Shown piece by piece: positions 39,541 to 51,785 of a DNA stretch of 64,000 bases. Under the pieces are notes generated by a model. It did not search any database, was not told where the DNA came from, and saw only the letters and a list, made by a program, of their open reading frames with translations. Within the stretch, counting starts at the first letter, position 1. The number at the start of each line of letters is the position of its first letter. The position numbers and the translations under genes are program-made. Source of the stretch: Malus domestica. Taxonomy: Eukaryota; Streptophyta; Magnoliopsida; Rosales; Rosaceae. The stretch is taken from contig NC_091668.1 in assembly GCF_042453785.1 (NCBI RefSeq), forward strand, positions 9,258,001-9,322,000. The letters run 5' to 3'.

Positions 39541-42500
39541 GGGGAATAAAAGGTGGGATTTCGGTTTGAACAAGACTTCCCTGCTGAAATGTTCAGCATG
39601 GGAAGTTAATTCCTTTGGGTTTTACTTTCCTTCCTTTTTGGGATTACAGAGGGTTTTAAAAACAAGGTAGGTTTCATTGTCAAAGAGAACAGAACTACCC
39701 ACGTGTGCTACATTATTCAACTAAAACATGAAAACAAATTAAAAAATTAAAAAATACAACATATTTTTGATAATTTTTTAAGGGGTGTGCATCCCAGAAC
39801 ATTATGTCTCCTTCTCCACAGACTTCTTTGGCAGAGAAAAATGAATTGATTTCTTCCTAATCAATCCTTTTTCTGATAAAAAAAATATATAACACGACAA
39901 AGAGTATAACTTGAAACAACGCCTAAAATTCATTCATTGCTCAATGCTCTTTAGACAATGATGTAATGATTTATTTTGGTAACACGTTCTTTACTACCAC
40001 TGTTTTTTTTATATAATGATACAGTCCACTTTAATTAAACACTACACAAGTAGATATTACACAGTAACACAACACCTACAAAATACTTAATAAATCATCA
40101 ACCAAAAATGCCCCGATCACTATCGACAACATGATTTTTTAAGTCATGTTTGTTTGATAGGTAATTTGATCAACTACTAATTAAGGGTTTTGTTATGCGC
40201 TCGTTGGTGACTTTCATTCGTTGATGTGAACTACAATTCCACAATCTCAATGAACAAGAGTCACTTTTATGCATAACTTGTTTGTCACGAGCACTCATTC
40301 AATTATTAATTCCCAATATACATTATTATTCATTTTGATTGTGCTTCCAAAAGCAAAAATGTATTATTTTGATTGATATTTTCCATTTCATTCCACATAC
40401 TATCAATTCTGCATCTTCAATGTTGTTGGAACCGAACGATATCCCACCAACCTTTTGGCTTTCACATGGCCTTTAATATGACCTAACCACTTAATTAGAC
40501 GTGAGATGATGTTTCTTAAAAACTCATATGTTACATGTGCTAAGAAGATATTTGCCACGATCAATTGAGCCTGAATGCGTGAAAGTTTTCTAACTACAAA
40601 TGCATATGTTTTTCATATAAAGTTTGCAACTTACATACATCAACGGTAAAAAAAATTGCTCATGCGTGCGACTATTACTGTCACTTTCTTCATTCCCCAG
40701 CCTGCCCTACCACTCTACCAACATGCTCATCGCTTTATCTTTCATAATTTGATTTGATCACCACATGCCATTATATTCTCCGCGTAATATCTACTTTTTT
40801 CTACCTTTTTCATTCCGTAAATTTTTCATTTTCAAACAAGGTCTAGAATCATTCAACCAAAAGGAAAAAACAATACTTATCGAAATTGACCAATTCTTGG
40901 TAGTAGTTACTTTATTCCTCTTTAAAAGAAAGGGAAAAATACTTTTGTGCCGTTATTTGTGGGTATACTAGAAAAGAATCTCTCGTATTTATACGAAGAG
41001 TCTTTTATGTGTATCGAGAACACTCATCATCATGTATTACTTCTAATTATTACGATGTAGTCATGTTAGGAAGACTAATTTATAAACTAAATATATGCAA
41101 ATTAAATGATGTGTTATCAAACTTCTAATCTATACATTTAGTTTTTCTAGTATACCTCTTCGAAATATTGCCATAAAATAAGTACACAATATAGTTTGAC
41201 GTAAAAGAACAATATCATCACGTGTCGTCGTGTCGGTCTTCTGGTTAGGTCTAAAAATCTCTGGTGCAAGTAGTGGATGTGTTATGCATGTATAATAATT
41301 GGCAATAGCGTTCTGACTTCCTGAGGTGGTGACTGGTGAAGCTATTATCTGTGTGAAATCCACTCAACCTGTTGTGCCTATGGAGAAATATTTTATTATA
41401 CGGGAACAACGTCTGGTATACCTGGAGAATATCATTTGGTACACCGAATATCATAGTACAATTAGTTGAAATTTTTTTCAAAAATTTTCAAGCAGTTGTA
41501 TCCTTATACTTGATATACCATATCGTATTTTCAACACACTGAAAATTCTCTCGTGTCTTTGTATCAAAGCTCGTAATGGTGAACGATCCGCACTTTCATC
41601 TGTGGGAATTTGACCGAGACCTGTCAAACAAGTTTTCTTTTCCTACTTTTGGAGATTTTATTTTTATTTGTAGCGAATAAAATCCTAACTATTTACGTAA
41701 GTAATTTGTTTAGTTGTTTTGATTATATGTCATGCTCATGCAATTATTCGCAAATCAGTTATATCATTAAATAGGAGTTAGCTTGCAAATCACATTTGAG
41801 TAATCTCATTTAACAACTTATTGTGTAGTATTTGTTTAGTGGGGTGTAAGAAAACAAGCATTTTAATATGGGGTGTGCGGACCTTTTTACTTCTTATACA
41901 CCCTTTGTTAATTTCTGTTTGTTGATCTTCTTCAATTCATCTGATCCGACGGCCAAAATCCAAAAAGGTGTGGAAGAAGTAAAATGGGGTGTGTGGATAT
42001 TACACTCCTTTTACATAAGGCATTGTTTGGTGTTTACGATTCATTGAAAATTGTTAACTCACTAGATTCGATAAATGTTGAATGAATAAATATATGCTAC
42101 TTTGCAATATTTGTAAATGTTGAAATTAGACAATATATTAATTATAAATTAAACAAAGTTTATCCTTCCAGTTCTACTATTTTTGTGGGAATAAGTTTTC
42201 TTTATAGCTAATCCATCTTCTACTTTATTTGGACAAAATATACAATTGAGTATTTATTTTTTTGGTTCGGTATTTAATGAATTTAGTGATTTATTCAATT
42301 GAAGCTAATCATGGACATCAAAATATGCGTAAGCTTATTATACACCGCGTGATTAATGATTATGATACGGTCTGATCCAAAATCTACTGGACTTGAGAAC
42401 CCCAAGTTGGTACGTAAGATCACCGGCAAGCAAGCATGCATGTTTCTATCCGTATGAACATGTCGAAAATCCTTTTATTTTCAAATATGCCGACTCCCAA

Positions 42501-43120
42501 CACATACAGATAAGACTACGACCTACTATTTTTGGGCCACTCATGACTTCATGGTAAGAAAAATTATGCTACCAATCTCAAGGGTTTGGAGCTGTTCCAA
42601 GAAGTCTTCAAGAGCCTAGACTACCCAGTCTGAAACCTTTGTACATTTGTATTTATCTTTTGACGGCACCTCATGAAAGAATGTGCACAGCTCTGTTTGT
42701 GACTCCAGAAAATTCGAGCATTGTTATAAAACAATGGGTGTGTTTGCCCACATGTATATAGTAAAGGTTCACAAGTTAAATAGTGAACTTTTTGTTTGCT
42801 TTCATAATGTTTGCTCTATAAATAGAGCATTACAAGTGATAAAAGGAAGAAGAGAGGAAGAAGTGAGAAACCACAAGGCTCATGGCAGAGAGGGAGAAAA
42901 GAGAGAGGAGAGTTATTTTTGTAATCTTATTACTTCAGATTATAAATAAAAGCACTGCTGCTACCCCGATGATGTACTCCAGTCACACTGACTGTAGAGG
43001 AACCTTGTAAATTTTGTGTTTTGTTTATTTATTCCACTGCACACACCGTCAATTTTACAACAAGCATTGGTTTTTGAATTGTAGTCGAATTGACGGTTTA
43101 GTCCTTAAATTAAAAATAAG

Positions 43121-43315
43121 TGAGTATTGGTCATTGAATTTGTTGCAATGTGAAGCAATAATCCTTTTGAATAACTCCATCAAAAGTTTCATCATTTATT
43201 TGTCGCTTTAAACCATTTATTTTAGTTGAAAATGGTGTTACCAACATAATTAATCATTACTTATCATTGTGGCAAGTTCAGAATCAATTTTTAATTTATA
43301 AATGCAAAATTTTAA
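43121..43315 (+). repeat. 195-bp direct repeat, copy 1
   Basis: Begins TGAGTATTGGTCATTGAATT and ends GCAAAATTTTAA. A second copy of the same length, differing at only a handful of positions, lies at 44048-44242, so an intervening segment of about 730 bp is bracketed by it. Confidence 0.93.
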
Positions 43316-44047
43316 CCTTAAATTAAAAATCAAGGGAGACTTTGGATGCGGTCCCTAGTTATGAATAGTCTTTGACTGAAACCTTGTTGGTTTTCAATTT
43401 TTGATCCAAGTCCCTGAAATTAATTGATAATTTATTTCTATGTACGTTACTATATTTTTTAAATTAAAAATTAAAATTTATAGTTGTTTATAGTAATGAG
43501 ATTTTAAATAAAAAACCATAATTTGTGGGATTAAAAATATTAAAATATAAATATACTATTGTGTGTGTGTGTAAACATGGGTACATTCATAAAAAATAAC
43601 CAAAAAATTATTGTATCAAAACATGGATACATTCTTCAAAATGGGTACATTTAGCAAAAATAAAAATGGGTACAAATAAATAAAAAAATATGGGTACAAT
43701 ACAAATAAAACTTTAAAAAATATGGGCACAAAAAGAAATTAATATATGGGTACAAATTAAAACTGAAAGGAAAATTGGTACAAATTAAAAAAGGGTTGCA
43801 AATTAAAAATGGGTACAAACTAAAAATAAAAATATATGATAAAAAATTTAGCCATAAATATAAATATACTAATTGTAATATTTTTAATATTAAATGAATA
43901 TATTTAGAAATAAAAAATATTTTATTATTGAAATAATTAATGATATTATTAATACAAATGACCTTGATCAAAAATTGAAAAGTAATAAGGTTTTAATCAA
44001 TAGAGTAGTAAAAATAAGGTTGAAAACCTAATTACTCCAAAAATCAA

Positions 44048-44242
44048 TGAGTATTAGTCATTGAATTTGTTGCAATGTGAAGCAGTAATCCTTTTGAATA
44101 ACTCCATCAAAAGTTTCATCATTTATTTATCCCTTTAAACCATTTATTTTAGTTGAAATCGGTGTTACCAACTTAATTAATCATTACTTATCATTGTGGC
44201 AAGTTCAGAATCAATTTTTAGTTTATAAATGCAAAATTTTAA
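44048..44242 (+). repeat. 195-bp direct repeat, copy 2
   Basis: Partner of the block at 43121-43315. The segment in between carries about nine irregular ATGGGTACA(A) motifs and no coding sequence. Confidence 0.93.
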
Positions 44243-44630
44243 TCAAGCCAAAATTTAGAAACCAGTGCTCCATCTTTCTCGTAGACTCCAACAAAATAAA
44301 CTTCAAATTAATTTTGGCATCGCACCTAACACCAAACACAGGCACATGCCTGTGTGAATACGAATGGTAGCCAACGTCCTTGAATTAGTTCATACTTGCT
44401 TCCTTACTTTCATTCATCATGGCTGATGCATGTGGATGCGTGATGATTTTGTTGGACCCCCTAAAAAGAGTTGCTACCTAACATTCGAAACTGCCTACAA
44501 ATTAAGCTATGTCAAGTTCAATTATTATGAATTCGTCCTCTCCTATGAGCCCCAAGTCTTGTTCAAGTCAAACGACATAGAGTTAATTTTTATTTTTTTA
44601 TTAAATTTGAAACACAGTAAATTAAAAAAA

Positions 44631-44782
44631 GGGAATTTTAACGAAAAGCACCCAGTACTGTTTACTTTAACGAAAAACCACATTTTTACACTAAAAAGTC
44701 AATCCTGGTACTATTCACTTTACCCTTTATTTTGTCCTTATTATTAAAACTCAAAGTTTTCAAACCATTTTCATTAGTTTTC
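44631..44782. mobile_element. 152-bp MITE (GGGAATTTTAACGAAAA family), copy 1
   Basis: The same family occurs at 56876-57027 with identical length and high similarity across its whole extent (shared TTTTTACACTAAAAAGTCAA, TTTATTTTGTCCTTA). Ends are weak inverted repeats and the second copy is bordered by TA, so a TA-target element is likely. Confidence 0.8.
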
Positions 44783-45132
44783 ATTTAAAAATATAATCAT
44801 ATTCACCGAGAGTGAAGGAAAAAAAAACACATCCATTAAGACAATTCATGACTAATTACTACATTTATAATTTAAGACTAAAACCGTCGTTTATTGACAA
44901 AAGTGTAAGTAATTATTATATGTAATTTTTATGTTACATGTGCGTCACTAGTCACTATTAACATGTAACCAAGTATCAACATTGTACAACAGTTAATGGT
45001 AAGAGTCCTGCTCTTTTAAGACCATCACCAATCCTTGGAGTAAAATTTAAAAATTTTAGCCCATAAAATTTAGATTTTAAATCAGAAACTGTTTTTTTAC
45101 TCTAACCCTTCTGGCCTAAAATTTTAACACAT

Positions 45133-45745
45133 ACAACAACAACAACAAAGCCTTTTCCCACTAAGTGGGGTCGGCTATATGAATCCTAGAACGCCATTAC
45201 GCTCGGTTTTGTGTCATGTCCTCCGTTAGATCCAAGTACTCAAGTCTTTTCTTAGGGTCTCTTCCAAAGTTTTCCTAGGTCTTCCTCTACCCCTTCGGCC
45301 TTGAACCTCTGTCCCGTAGTCACATTTTCGAACCGGAGCGTCAGTAGGCCTTCTTTGCACATGTCCGAACCACCGGAACCGATTTTCTCTCATATTTCCT
45401 TCAATTTTGGCTACTCCTACTTTACCTCGGATATCCTCATTCCCAATCTTATCCTTTCTCGTGTGCCCATACATCCCACGAAGCATCCTCATCTCCGCTA
45501 CACCCATTTTGTGTACGTGTTGATGCTTCACCGCCCAACATTCTGTGCCATACAACATCCCTGGCCTTATTGCCGTCCTATAAAATTTTCCATTGAGCTT
45601 CAGTGGCCTACGACGGTCACACAACACGCCGGATGCACTCTTACACTTCATCCATCCAGCTTGTATTCTATGGTTGAGATCTCCATCTAATTCTCCGTTC
45701 TCTTGCAAGATAGATCCTAGGTAGCGAAAACGGTCACTTTTTGTG
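45133..45745 (-). mobile_element. RTE-type LINE, 5'-truncated copy A
   Basis: The minus strand encodes the C-terminal part of a non-LTR reverse transcriptase [74 protein letters not shown]. It ends in the (TTG)n tail typical of the RTE clade (plus-strand CAA repeats at 45133-45149). Similarity to copy B (49388-51785) stops at about 45745, so this copy lost its 5' part at insertion or later. Confidence 0.88.
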
Positions 45746-47217
45746 ATCTTCGCTAGATTGCTCCGGTCATTAGTGTGGATAAGTATATAAATGGATAGAG
45801 ATAGGAAAGCAAACACAAGATGTACGTGGTTCACCCAGATTGGCTACGTCCACGGAATAAAGGAGTTCTCATTAATTGTGAAGGGTTTACACAAGTACAT
45901 AGGTTTAAGCTCTCCTTTAGTGAGTACAAGTGAATGATTTAGTACAAATGACATTAGGAAATATTGTGGGAGAATGATCTCGTAACCACGAAACTTCTAA
46001 GTACCGGAGTGTGGTATCGTCTTGACTTGCCTTATCTGTCTCATAGGTAGATGTGGCATCTTCTCTGGAAGTACTCTTCCTCCATCCAGGGGTGGTATCT
46101 GTAACTGGTGGAGATGCACAAGGTAATGTATCAATTTCACTTGAAGCTTACTTGTAGTTTCAGGCTTGGTCAAGCGCGATACAAACCATGTAGTAGGAAT
46201 CCCCCAAGTCGCCGGGCTAGGGGATCTGCTGAAAGATGTGACAGACAAGGTAAGCAATCAGAGCTCCGACTGATTGTTCACATTCTCCCTATCTTGCAGG
46301 CAGCATGAATGATAAAGAGAAGAAAAATGAGAAGAGATGATATGGGATACTTTTGCTTTTGAAGAAGTAACTTTCCACATGCTTATTCTTGAACCGGGCT
46401 GGAGGGTTTTCTGGTTTCCTCCAGAGTATAAGGCCGACTGAAGAATTTGAGGGTCAAAACAAGTCCATCAAATCTAGAGTACGTTCGACCCTGCTGATAT
46501 GGGATACTTTTGCTTTTGACAGAGTAGTGGATGTATCGGCACGTGTGCTGTTACGCTTGTCTCCACATGCTTCCTTGTATCCTTCTCACTTGCCCTATCT
46601 GTTCCTCAGGCAGATGCGGTATCTTCCCTGGAAGCATAAGATGTTGAAGATGAGTACTTGAGAGCAATGCCAGGTAAGTACTCAGGTAAGGGGTTCCAGG
46701 CAGTCAGTTCCTGGCTGGAAGCTTGATTCCAAGTGCTGACTGATTGCTCTCTTTCTCCTTGTCTTGCAAGTAAGAACAAGGCCAAAGGAAAAGACAGGGA
46801 AAAAGCATGATATGGGATACTCTTGCTTTTAACCCTGATGATATGAGATATTCTTGCTCTAGTATAGCTTGTTTACAGAGGTATTATCGGGGGGAAAGAA
46901 AGCTGAATATTTCGAAAGGCTTCGTTGGGAGTGCCCTCTCAGATAAGAGAAAGGGTTGAGCATTTTTGCAGGTCTGCCTGTCCGTTAGGGATGAAGGTCG
47001 ACATATATAGGAGTCTCCCTAACATCAAGTAATAATGCTATTCCTTTACCCTGCTTGGTCATAGCACGGTAGTGGGAGCTGCCAGCTTCACATGTTTTAA
47101 CTCTGTCAGAGCACTTTGAAAAAGTGGTCTGTGGTATCTGGAAAGCTGATGTTGCGTGTGAAGATTACAGACAAGCTTTATCCAAGGAGATCTAGCTCTT
47201 GAAGTTGGGAAAGTGGT

Positions 47218-47790
47218 GCCTCTTCGGTTTTCGAACAAGCACTCCTGTCGGGGATCTGGCTCTCGAGATTCGGAGAACGATGCCTCTTCGATTTTTGAGA
47301 AAGCAATCCTGCTGGGGGTCTGGCTCTCGAGATTCGGAGAGCGGTGTCTCTTCGATTTTTGAGAAAGTAATAATGTTGGGAGTCTGGCTCTCGAGATTCG
47401 GAGGGCGGTGCCTCTTCGATTTTGGAGCAAGCAATCTTGTTGGGAGTGTTTTCTCGAATGTGAGTAAAGGTTGGGCATGTTTGCTAGTCTACCTTGCCAC
47501 GAAGCACAGAGGTTGACACACAGGGACTTTCCAATTATCCAGCAGTGGTACTGTTCCTTTACCCTCTCTTCGATTTTTGAGAAAGTAATCATGTTGGGAG
47601 TCTGGCTCTCGAGATTCGGAGGGCGGTGCCTCTTCGATTTTAGAGCAAGCAATCCTGTTGGGAGTGTTTTCTCGAATGTGAGTAAAGGTTGGGCATGTTT
47701 GCTAGTCTACCTTGCCACGAAGCACAGAGGTTGACACACCGGGACTTTCCAATTATCCAGCAGTGGTACTGTTCCTTTACCCTTGTGGGT
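47218..47790 (+). repeat. 64-bp tandem array plus 218-bp segmental duplication
   Basis: Units begin at 47218, 47282, 47346 and 47410, exactly 64 bp apart (GCCTCTTCGATTTTTGAGAA, ... CTGGCTCTCGAGATTCGGAG). The block 47346-47563 is then repeated almost unchanged at 47564-47781; the two copies differ by only a few bases, so this duplication is recent. All three reverse frames stay open through parts of it, which is a by-product of the repeat. Confidence 0.93.
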
Positions 47791-48104
47791 AATAATATGG
47801 TAGCTAGACCTTCAAAATTTATGTGTCTAAACTTTGTTAGTGTTGTTTCTTTGCAATTCTTTTACCCTTCTTGGTCAAAGCGATGTAACGGGAGCTGTAA
47901 GCTTCACGTGTCTCAACTTTGTCAGAGAACTTTGGCAAAGTTATCTGTGGTACCCATGAGTTACTGTTGCGTGTGGGAAGTGGGTGATTGAACAGTACGA
48001 TTCATGTGCTTTCTACTTCGCCAGAAATCTTCGACAGAATGCCCATAATTTCCGCAAAGCTGAGTGTGCGTGTGACAGGTGATGACAAGGCTGGAAGAGT
48101 AGGT

Positions 48105-48340
48105 GCCTCTTCGATTTCTGAGATCGGCCCTCGTGGTCTCTCAGCAGCCCAGCTATTGAGAAAGCAAGCCTCTTCGATTTCTGAGATCGGCCTTTGTGGT
48201 ATTTGAGCAGCCCAGCTTTTGAGAAAGCAAACACCTCTTCGATTTCTGAGATCGACCCTCGTGGTCTCTGAGCAGCCCAGCTTTTGAGAAAGCAAACGCC
48301 TCTTCGATTTCTGAGCAGGCGCCTCTTCGATTTCTGAAGC
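48105..48340 (+). repeat. 63-65-bp tandem array, second type
   Basis: Units start at 48105, 48168, 48233 and 48298, with a shortened unit near 48320. Each holds CCTCTTCGATTTCTGAGATC, a CGTGGTCTCTGAGCAGCCCA-like middle and TTGAGAAAGCAA. The first motif is shared with the array at 47218, so both arrays have a common origin. Confidence 0.92.
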
Positions 48341-48476
48341 TTCGTCGAGTGCAGATTTTTATAGGGGCTGACATTAAGTTCCAAAGCACACTTGAATATC
48401 CACTAGTAGAAGCTCCATTCTTGCACTTCTAAGATCTTGATTTGTTCGACCTCTTCTCTCTTCAACACCTTCGAAA

Positions 48477-49151
48477 ATGTATGGCCCCTCCGACCGTCGT
48501 TTTGACTTGAACCTTGTTGAAGAGGCAGCCCCGCCTTCTCCAGACAACATATGGCGCCCATCCTTCGTCTCCCCTACTGGTCCTCTTACCGTTGGGGATT
48601 CCGTGATGAAGAATGATATGACCGCTGCGATAGTGGCCAGGAACCTTCTCACTCCTAAAGATAACAGACTACTTTCCAAACGGTCTGATGAGTTGGCTGT
48701 TAAGGATTCTCTGGCTCTCAGTGTTCAGTGTGCAGGTTCTGTGTCTAATATGGCCCAACGCCTATTTGCTCGAACCCGCCAAGTTGAATCATTGGCGGCT
48801 GAAGTGATGAGTCTCAAACAGGAGATTAGAGGGCTCAAGCATGAGAATAAACAGTTGCACCGGCTCGCACATGACTATGCTACAAACATGAAGAGGAAGC
48901 TTGACCAGATGAAGGAATCTGATGGTCAGGTTTTACTTGATCATCAGAGATTTGTGGGTTTGTTCCAAAGGCATTTATTGCCTTCGTCTTCTGGGGCTGT
49001 ACCGCGTAATGAAGCTCCAAATGATCAACCTCTGATGCCTCCTCCTTCTAGGGTTTTGTCCAGTACTGAGGCTCCGAATGATCCCCCTCCGATGTCTTCT
49101 CTTTCTGGGGCTCTACCGACTGCTGAGACTTCTCCTAAGCAACCTTTGTGA
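48477..49151 (+). CDS. Repeat-associated coiled-coil protein of unknown function
   Basis: An intact 224-residue frame without introns. The N-terminal 30 residues are acidic and proline-containing (RRFDLNLVEEAAPPSP). A central part (about 60-150) is strongly helical with spaced Leu: SVSNMAQRLFARTRQVESLA, LKQEIRGLKHENKQLHRLAH, then NMKRKLDQMKESDGQ and DHQRFVGLFQRH. The tail is Pro/Ser-rich with a repeated EAPND-PPMP(S)-S motif (three copies). This fits a bZIP-like or MYH-like coiled coil lacking a DNA-binding basic region. I recall similar repeat-linked proteins in apple and pear but cannot name a function. Its location directly behind tandem arrays inside a repeat block suggests it belongs to a mobile or amplified element. 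Expression is unknown. Confidence 0.55.
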   Translation: MYGPSDRRFDLNLVEEAAPPSPDNIWRPSFVSPTGPLTVGDSVMKNDMTAAIVARNLLTPKDNRLLSKRSDELAVKDSLALSVQCAGSVSNMAQRLFARTRQVESLAAEVMSLKQEIRGLKHENKQLHRLAHDYATNMKRKLDQMKESDGQVLLDHQRFVGLFQRHLLPSSSGAVPRNEAPNDQPLMPPPSRVLSSTEAPNDPPPMSSLSGALPTAETSPKQPL

Positions 49152-49387
49152 AGGCTCCCTCTTGTTTGTTTATTTTGACTCAAGTATATGTACATATTTG
49201 TAACTTATCGGGGATATCAATAAATAAGCTTTCCTTCATTTCAAGGTATTGTGTTAAATACACCAAAGCCTTCTTCGCTAAGTTCTTTGATTTTTCTTTT
49301 GTTGAAGCTTGTATGTTGAAGCTTTGTGAGTGGAGCATGTAGGTTGAGGTAGTGTTCCCTTAATTTCCCGAGTGAGGAAATCCAAGT

Positions 49388-51785
49388 CACTGAGTGGGAT
49401 CGGCTATATGAATCTTAGAACGCCATTGTGTTCTGTCCTGTGTCATGTCATCCGTTAGATCCAAGTACTCTAAGTCTTTTCTTAGGGTCTCTTCCAAAGT
49501 TTTCCTAGGTCTTCCTTTACCCCTTCGGCCCTGAACCTCTGTCCCATAGTCGCATCTTCTAGTCGGAGCGTCAGTAGGCCTTCTTTGCACATGTCCAAAC
49601 CACCGTAACAGATTTTCTCTCATCTTTCCTTCAATTTCGGCTACTCCTACTTTACCCCGGATATCCTCATTCCTAATCTTATCCTTTCTCGTGTGCCCAC
49701 ACATCCAACGAAGCATCCTCATCTCCGCTACACCCATTTTGTGTACGTGTTGATGTTTCACCGCCCAACCTTCTGTGCCATACAGCATCGCCGGCCTTAT
49801 TGCCGTCCTATAAAATTTTCCCTTGAGCTTCAGTGCCATACGGCGGTCACACAACACGCCGGATGCACTCTTCCACTTCATCCATCCAGCTTGTATTCTA
49901 TGGTTGAGATCTCCATCTAATTCTCCGTTCTTTTGCAAGATAGATCCTAGGTAACGAAAACGGTCGTTCTTTGGTATTTCTTGATCTCCAATCCTCACCC
50001 CTAACTCGTTTTGGCCTCCATTTGCACTGAACTTGCACTCCATATATTCTGTCTTTGATCGGCTTAGGCGAAGACCTTTAGATTCCAACACTTCTCTCCA
50101 AAGGTTAAGCTTTGCATTTACCCCTTCCTGAGTTTCATCTATCAACACTATATCGTCTGCGAAAAGCATACACCAAGGAATATCATCTTGAATATGTCCT
50201 GTTAACTCATCCATTACCAACGCAAAAAGGTAAGGACTTAAGGATGAGCCTTGATGTAATCCTACAGTTATGGGAAAGCTTTCGGTTTGTCCTTCATGAG
50301 TTCTTACGGCAGTCTTTGCTCCTTCATACATATCCTGTATAGCTTGGATATATGCTACCCGTACTCATTTCTTCTCTAAAATCCTCCAAAGAATGTCTCT
50401 TGGGACCCTATCATACGCTTTTTCCAAATCTATAAAGACCATGTGTAAATCCTTTTTCCCATCTCTATATCTTTCCATCAATCTTCGTAAGAGATAGATT
50501 GCCTCCATGGTTGAGCGCCCTGGCATGAATCCGAATTGGTTGTCCGAAACCCGTGTCTCTTGCCTCAATCTATGCTCAATGACTCTCTCCCAGAGCTTCA
50601 TTGTATGACTCATTAGCTTAATACCCCTATAGTTCATGCAATTTTGTACATCGCCCTTATTCTTGTAGATAGGCACCAAAGTGCTTATTCGCCACTTATT
50701 TGGCATCTTCTGCGTTTTCAAAATCCTATTGAAAAGGTCAGTGAGCCATGTTATACCTGTCTCTCCCAAAACTTTCCACACTTTGATTGGTATATCGTCT
50801 GGGCCTATTGCTTTTCTATGCTTCATCTTCTTCAAAGCTACAACCACTTCTTCCTTCCGGATTCTACGATAAAAAGAGTAGTTTCTACACTCTTCTGAGT
50901 TACTCAACTCCCCTAAAGAAGCACTCATTTCATGTCCTTCATTGAAAAGATTATGAAAATAACCTTTCCATATGTCTTTAACCGCGTTCTCTGTAGCAAG
51001 AACCTTTCCATCCTCATCCTTGATGCACCTCACTTGGTTTAGGTCCCTTGTCTTCTTTTCCCTTGCTCTAGCTAGTTTATAGATATCCAACTCTCCTTCT
51101 TTGGTATCTAGTCGCTTATACATATCGTCATAAGCCGCTAACTTAGCTTCTCTCACAGCTTTCTTCGCCTTTTGCTTCGCTTTTCTATACCTTTCACCAT
51201 TTTCATCGGTCCTATCCTTGTATAAGGCTTTACAACATTCCTTCTTAGCCTTCACCTTTGTTTGTACCTCCTCATTCCACCACCAAGATTCCTTTTGGTG
51301 TGGGGCAAAACCCTTGGACTCTCCTAATACCTCTTTTGCTACTTTTCGGATACAACTAGCCATAGAATCCCACATTTGGTTAGCTTCCCCCTCTCTATCC
51401 CACACACACTGGGTGATTACTTTCTCTTTGAAAATGGCTTGTTTTTCTTCTTTTAGATTCCACCATCTAGTCCTTGGGCACTTCCAAGTCTTGTTCTTTT
51501 TTCTCACTCTTTTGATATGTACATCCATCACCAACAAGCGATGTTGATTAGCCACGCTCTCTCCTGGTATAACTTTGCAATCCTTACAAGTTATACGATC
51601 CCCTTTCCTCATTAGAAGAAAATCTATTTGTGTTTTTGACGACCCACTCTTGTAGGTGATCACATGTTCTTCTCTCTTCTTAAAGAAGGTGTTGGCTAAT
51701 AAGAGATCATATGCCATTGCAAAATCCAAGATAGCTTCCCCATCCTCATTTCTCTCCCCAAAACCATGGCCACCATGAAAACCTC
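49388..51785 (-). mobile_element. RTE-type LINE, copy B (endonuclease C-terminus + reverse transcriptase)
   Basis: The minus strand holds most of an ORF in two open pieces, 51729-50365 and 50331-49387, in one frame. They are separated by a TGA at 50365-50367 just after WRILEKK. The first piece starts within the endonuclease ([20 protein letters not shown], then [14 protein letters not shown], and [13 protein letters not shown]) and continues into RT fingers ([48 protein letters not shown]). The second carries the catalytic FADD box ([14 protein letters not shown]), [20 protein letters not shown] and the C-terminal region shared with copy A. The endonuclease N-terminus is missing (5' truncation near 51785), and the 3' (TTG)n tail is absent. 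The element is dead but only lightly mutated. Confidence 0.92.

Larger units (their letters stand above)
39541..45132. other. Gene-free region with scattered repeats
   Basis: About 5.6 kb without a host gene. From 42817 TATAAATAG, then purine-rich sequence, AATAAA signals near 42945 and an end AATTTTACAACA (about 43062) look like the 3' part of a Copia-type LTR, but no matching start or TSD was found. A 195-bp repeat pair and one MITE are listed separately. A/T-rich ATGGGTACA motifs recur at 43575-43830. Confidence 0.45.
45746..49387 (+). mobile_element. Repeat-derived segment with 63-65-bp arrays and a coiled-coil ORF (LARD-like?)
   Basis: This 3.6 kb lies exactly between two RTE copies. 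Part 1 (45,780-46,860) has three copies of TGATATGGGATACT(T/C)TTGCTTTT (near 46336, 46495 and 46810) with similar module sequence around them. Part 2 is the 64-bp array with a 218-bp duplication (47,218-47,790); part 3 a 63-65-bp array (48,105-48,340); part 4 the ORF at 48477. The units of parts 2 and 3 share the CCTCTTCGATTT motif. No integrase, RT or clear LTR pair was found. A non-autonomous retroelement (LARD) of this genome is the best guess. Confidence 0.5.

Noticed and set aside
39408-39599. Possible plastid transit peptide upstream of the malic enzyme (MLNISAGKSC...)
   Set aside because: It is in a different frame from the enzyme and overlaps the TATA box, so it is unlikely to be transcribed.
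42590-43062. Copia-type solo LTR
   Set aside because: TATA, poly(A) signal and ACAACA end are suggestive, but no TG start with a matching 5-bp TSD was found, so it is mentioned only as a possibility.
47059-47652. Minus-strand frame of 197 residues with repeated SKRHRPPNLESQTP motif
   Set aside because: Produced by the 64-bp tandem array; unit length is not a multiple of three, so several frames stay open by chance.
47218-48340. Regularly spaced repeats reminiscent of a CRISPR array
   Set aside because: Repeats are contiguous without unique spacers and the genome is eukaryotic.
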